From positions 62,001-126,000 of the forward strand of contig DASVBS010000065.1 of assembly GCA_036375715.1 (NCBI GenBank): a DNA stretch of 64,000 nucleotides. Direction: 5' to 3'. Below, piece after piece: positions 61,384-64,000 of this stretch (positions within the stretch are counted from its first letter, which is position 1; each line of letters starts with the position of its first letter). This DNA comes from Longimicrobiaceae bacterium (GTDB taxonomy: Bacteria; Gemmatimonadota; Gemmatimonadetes; Longimicrobiales; Longimicrobiaceae). The notes beneath the pieces are model-generated. The model saw only the letters and a program-made list of their open reading frames with translations. It was not told where the DNA came from and ran no database searches. Made by a program: the position numbers and the translations under genes.

Positions 61384-62690
61384 GTGCTCCAATGCGTAGG
61401 GCGGTGCTCCCGCGGCCTGTCCCGGGCCGGCCCCCGCGACCGCGTCCGCCCGCGGCAGAGCGCCAGACGCTCGACAACGGCCTGCGCGTGGTGACCGTGA
61501 CCCGCGCAACGGTTCCGCAGATCGCCATCCGGCTCGTGCTGCCGGCCGGGTCGGCGGCTGACCCGCAGGGGCACGAGGGGCTGGCCTCTCTGACCGGTGG
61601 GCTGCTGCTGGAAGGCACGGAGGCCCTCTCTGCCTACGAGCTCCACCGCCGCCTGGATTGGCTGGGCGCGTCCCTGACCGTGCAGGTCGGGCACGACTTC
61701 GCCGAGGTGGACCTGCTGCTGCTCAAAGAAACGCTTCCCGAGGGGATCGATCTCCTGGCCGACATCCTGGTGCACGCGGCCTTCCCGGAAAGGGAGCTGT
61801 CGCGGCTACGGGGCGAAACGGTCGAGCTGCTGGAGGCCCGGCGGGACGAACCGGCCAACGTAGCGGACGACGCGCTGGCCGAAGCCCTCTTCGGGGGCGC
61901 ACATCCCTATGGCCTGCTGCCCCAGGGAACGATCGAATCGGTGAGCGGTCTCGAGCGCGACCTGGTGGTCGACTTCCATCGGCGCCATTACCGACCCCAG
62001 GGTGCAGTGCTTATCGCCGCGGGGGACCTCGAGTCGGCAGACTTCGTCCGGCTGCTCGACGTCCGGCTGGGGGGCTGGAACGGGGGCACGGCCCACCCGG
62101 AGTACCCGGCGGCCCCGGAGCGCCCGGCTTCTGGCGAGAGCCGGATCTCCATTCCCTGGGAGGACGCCACCCAGTCAGAGATCCGGGTCGGCGGGATCGG
62201 GCTGCCCCGCAACTCGAGCGACTGGGTGACGGCCGCGCTGGGCAACTATCTGCTCGGCGGCAGCACCATCACCGGACGCCTCGGCGCCAACCTGCGGGAG
62301 GACAAGGGCTGGACGTACGGGGTTCGCTCGGGATTCTCCGCTTCCGTGCAACCGGGAGCCTGGGTCATCGAAACCGCCGTGGACGACGACGTCACTGACG
62401 CGGCCATCGACGAGATCGCCGCCGAGTTGACCCGATTCCTCGAGGAGCCGGTGCCGGAGGAGGAGCTCCGCCGCGGTAAGGACGCCCTGATTCTCTCCCT
62501 TCCACGTGCCTTCGAAACGCCCGGTCGCATCGTCGCGCGCCTCGCCACCGTAGAGGCCTTCGGGCTTCCCGAAGACTACTGGTCCACCTTCCCTGAGCGC
62601 GTGGAGGCGGTCACGCCGGAAGAGCTGAGGCGCGTCGCGCGCACGCTCTTCGACCCTGCACGGCTGGTGACTGTGTCGGTGGGAGGCTGA
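61380..62690 (+). CDS. M16-family peptidase, non-catalytic subunit
   Basis: The 436-residue protein aligns with M16 but lacks the zinc motif: where HxxEH should be it reads GLASLTGGLLLEG. The arginine-tyrosine substrate-binding pair of the non-catalytic half is retained in GWTYGVRSGFSA. This is the usual layout of an M16 heterodimer, with a catalytic and a structural subunit. The start is GTG 61380, overlapping the previous stop as GTGA. The N-terminal 30 residues are proline/arginine-rich and hydrophilic, without an obvious signal peptide. Confidence 0.92.
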   Translation: MSAPMRRAVLPRPVPGRPPRPRPPAAERQTLDNGLRVVTVTRATVPQIAIRLVLPAGSAADPQGHEGLASLTGGLLLEGTEALSAYELHRRLDWLGASLTVQVGHDFAEVDLLLLKETLPEGIDLLADILVHAAFPERELSRLRGETVELLEARRDEPANVADDALAEALFGGAHPYGLLPQGTIESVSGLERDLVVDFHRRHYRPQGAVLIAAGDLESADFVRLLDVRLGGWNGGTAHPEYPAAPERPASGESRISIPWEDATQSEIRVGGIGLPRNSSDWVTAALGNYLLGGSTITGRLGANLREDKGWTYGVRSGFSASVQPGAWVIETAVDDDVTDAAIDEIAAELTRFLEEPVPEEELRRGKDALILSLPRAFETPGRIVARLATVEAFGLPEDYWSTFPERVEAVTPEELRRVARTLFDPARLVTVSVGG

Positions 62691-62770
62691 ACCGATCGGT
62701 CGCAGGGTGGTAGGAATGGGCAGCCCGACTCGGGCGGCGATTCGACCTGAACTCTTTGTGGTACGCGCAG

Positions 62771-64000
62771 ATGGCCTTCAGCGGAGCCCCGAACACCGAG
62801 CACCTGATCCTGGTCCGTCTCTCGGCGGAGCTGACGACCAAGGCGCGTGGAACCCGCCGCCGATTCACGCGCAAGCTCGTCGAGAACGTGCGCGATGCGC
62901 TGCGCGAATCAGGATCGCCGTTCCACGTCGAGTCGCAATGGACCCGTCTGTACGTGCGCTCCGAGGCGCCCGACGCCCTGCAACGGCTTCAGCGTGTGCC
63001 CGGTCTCTCCTCGATGTCGCGAGTGGAGGGGAGCTGCGCGGCGGATCTCGAGGAGATCGTGCGGGTGGGTCAGCAGATCTACGGCGAGCGGGTAAAGGGT
63101 CGAACCTACGCGGTTCGCGCCAAGCGCACCGGCACGCACCCGTTCTCCTCGCACGACGTGCAGCAGCAGCTCGGCGCCGCGCTGAATCCCGGCGCCAAGG
63201 TGAACCTCGACAATCCGGAGATCGAGGTCGAGGTCGAGATCCGCGACCGGGTGGCACTGTTCTTCTCGCATCGCACGCCGGGGCTGGGTGGACTTCCCCT
63301 GGGCGTAGAAGGTAAAGCGGTTTGCCTGCTCAGTGGTGGGTTCGATTCGGCCGTGGCCGCATGGCTCATGCTGAAGCGCGGCGTGGAGCAGGACTACGTT
63401 TTCTGCAATCTGGCGGGTGAGTCGTACGAGCGGTCGGTCGTGCAGGTGGCCAAGGTGCTGGCGGACAACTGGAGCTACGGGACGCGTCCGCGGCTGCACG
63501 TGGTCGACTTCGGGCCCGTGCTCGACGCGCTCCGCGCCGGTTCCCAGCCCAAGTACTGGCAGGTCGTGCTGAAGCGGCTGATGTATCGGGCTGCCGACCA
63601 CATCGCCCGGGAGGTCGGGGCGGGGGCGCTGGTCACCGGCGAGGCCCTGGGTCAGGTCTCCTCGCAGACCCTGGCCAACCTGGCGGCGATCGACGGAGCC
63701 AGCCGGACGGTGGTCTTCCGCCCACTGCTGGGGTTCGACAAAGCGGAGATCGTGGATCGCGCCCGCCGCATCGGCACCTTCGAGATCTCGGCGCGGGTGA
63801 AGGAGTACTGTGCCATCGCTCCGGGCAATCCGGTCACCCACGCCAGCGCCGAGGCGGCCGCCAGCGAAGAAGCCACCGTCGACCCGACCCCCCTCGCGCG
63901 CGCCGTTTCCGAGCGGAAGGTGATCGACCTGCAGACGCTGAATACTGCGGACCTGGTGGATGCCTACCTCTACACCGACGAGCTTCCCGAGGACGCGGTG
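62771..64000 (+). CDS. thiI: tRNA 4-thiouridine sulfurtransferase ThiI, partial
   Basis: The 410 codons in the window run off the right edge. The N-terminal ferredoxin-like and THUMP RNA-binding domains (residues 1-170, RLSAELTTKARGTRRRF, DLEEIVRVGQQIYGE) are followed by the PP-loop SGGFDSAV at about 188-195 of the adenylation domain. EYCAIAPGNPVTH contains Cys347, equivalent in context to the E. coli active-site Cys344. The enzyme thiolates U8 of tRNA and can feed sulfur to thiamine synthesis. A rhodanese domain at the C-terminus cannot be judged. Start ATG 62771 is the first in the frame. Confidence 0.93.
   Translation, partial: MAFSGAPNTEHLILVRLSAELTTKARGTRRRFTRKLVENVRDALRESGSPFHVESQWTRLYVRSEAPDALQRLQRVPGLSSMSRVEGSCAADLEEIVRVGQQIYGERVKGRTYAVRAKRTGTHPFSSHDVQQQLGAALNPGAKVNLDNPEIEVEVEIRDRVALFFSHRTPGLGGLPLGVEGKAVCLLSGGFDSAVAAWLMLKRGVEQDYVFCNLAGESYERSVVQVAKVLADNWSYGTRPRLHVVDFGPVLDALRAGSQPKYWQVVLKRLMYRAADHIAREVGAGALVTGEALGQVSSQTLANLAAIDGASRTVVFRPLLGFDKAEIVDRARRIGTFEISARVKEYCAIAPGNPVTHASAEAAASEEATVDPTPLARAVSERKVIDLQTLNTADLVDAYLYTDELPEDAV

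Overview
The window is a GC-rich bacterial chromosome segment with no phage, insertion sequence or CRISPR array. The gene content fits the phylum Gemmatimonadota. It has a SusC/SusD outer-membrane pair beside a long VCBS/ASPIC repeat lipoprotein, a Gram-negative envelope, a GlnRS with a YqeY-type C-terminal domain, a LexA repressor and housekeeping genes packed with 4-base ATGA/GTGA overlaps. The phylum is an inference from protein families; no marker such as 16S rRNA is present. Promoters of TTGACA-17-TANNNT type can be read upstream of several genes (lexA, guaB, rpsT, the M50 protease, glnS), so a standard sigma-70-like factor is likely.

Layout. 1-3 kb: the end of a TPR protein, a CAU-anticodon tRNA with its own terminator, upp and a small heavy-metal-associated protein. 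2.2-13.3 kb: a NatAB-like ABC exporter, then susC, susD and a VCBS/ASPIC lipoprotein. 13.3-19 kb (minus): an aerotolerance-type operon, moxR, DUF58, BatD-like, batA and a batB-batC fusion. 19-22 kb (minus): site-2 protease, scpA, scpB and rluB behind a promoter that would give a leaderless mRNA. 22.1 kb: rpsT with a TTG start and a clear terminator. 22.5-28.7 kb (minus): a zinc-ribbon coiled-coil protein, a YhaM-like exonuclease, pyrC, pyrB, pyrR, tadA and lexA. 28.8-33.8 kb: gltX, an RmlD-like reductase and glnS. 33.8-38.6 kb: a POTRA-like/HEAT protein bracketed by three degenerate heptanucleotide arrays, then HD-domain, RMD1 and UMF1-type MFS genes. 38.7-42 kb: two small membrane proteins, an M20-type peptidase and a sugar nucleotidyltransferase. 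42-44.7 kb: an exported GDPD phosphodiesterase and a lipoprotein sulfatase. 44.9-47.4 kb: a Lon-family protease with intact Ser-Lys protease motifs but a decayed ATPase. 47.5-53.8 kb: a DAACS symporter, a lipoprotein, enoyl-CoA hydratase with an AtuA-like partner, guaB and two small proteins. 54-57.5 kb: a hexapeptide acyltransferase, a fused AhbA/AhbB-like protein and an exported protein built of fifteen 16-residue repeats. 57.6-64 kb: an M20 dipeptidase, psd, an M16 peptidase pair and thiI, which runs off the right edge.

Most of the window is ordinary housekeeping: pyrimidine and purine synthesis, aminoacyl-tRNA synthetases, tRNA modification, chromosome condensation and proteolysis. The parts most worth a second look are the Lon paralogue with a lost ATPase, the 16-residue repeat protein, the heptamer arrays around the POTRA/HEAT gene, the batB-batC fusion and the tandem AhbA/AhbB-like protein.
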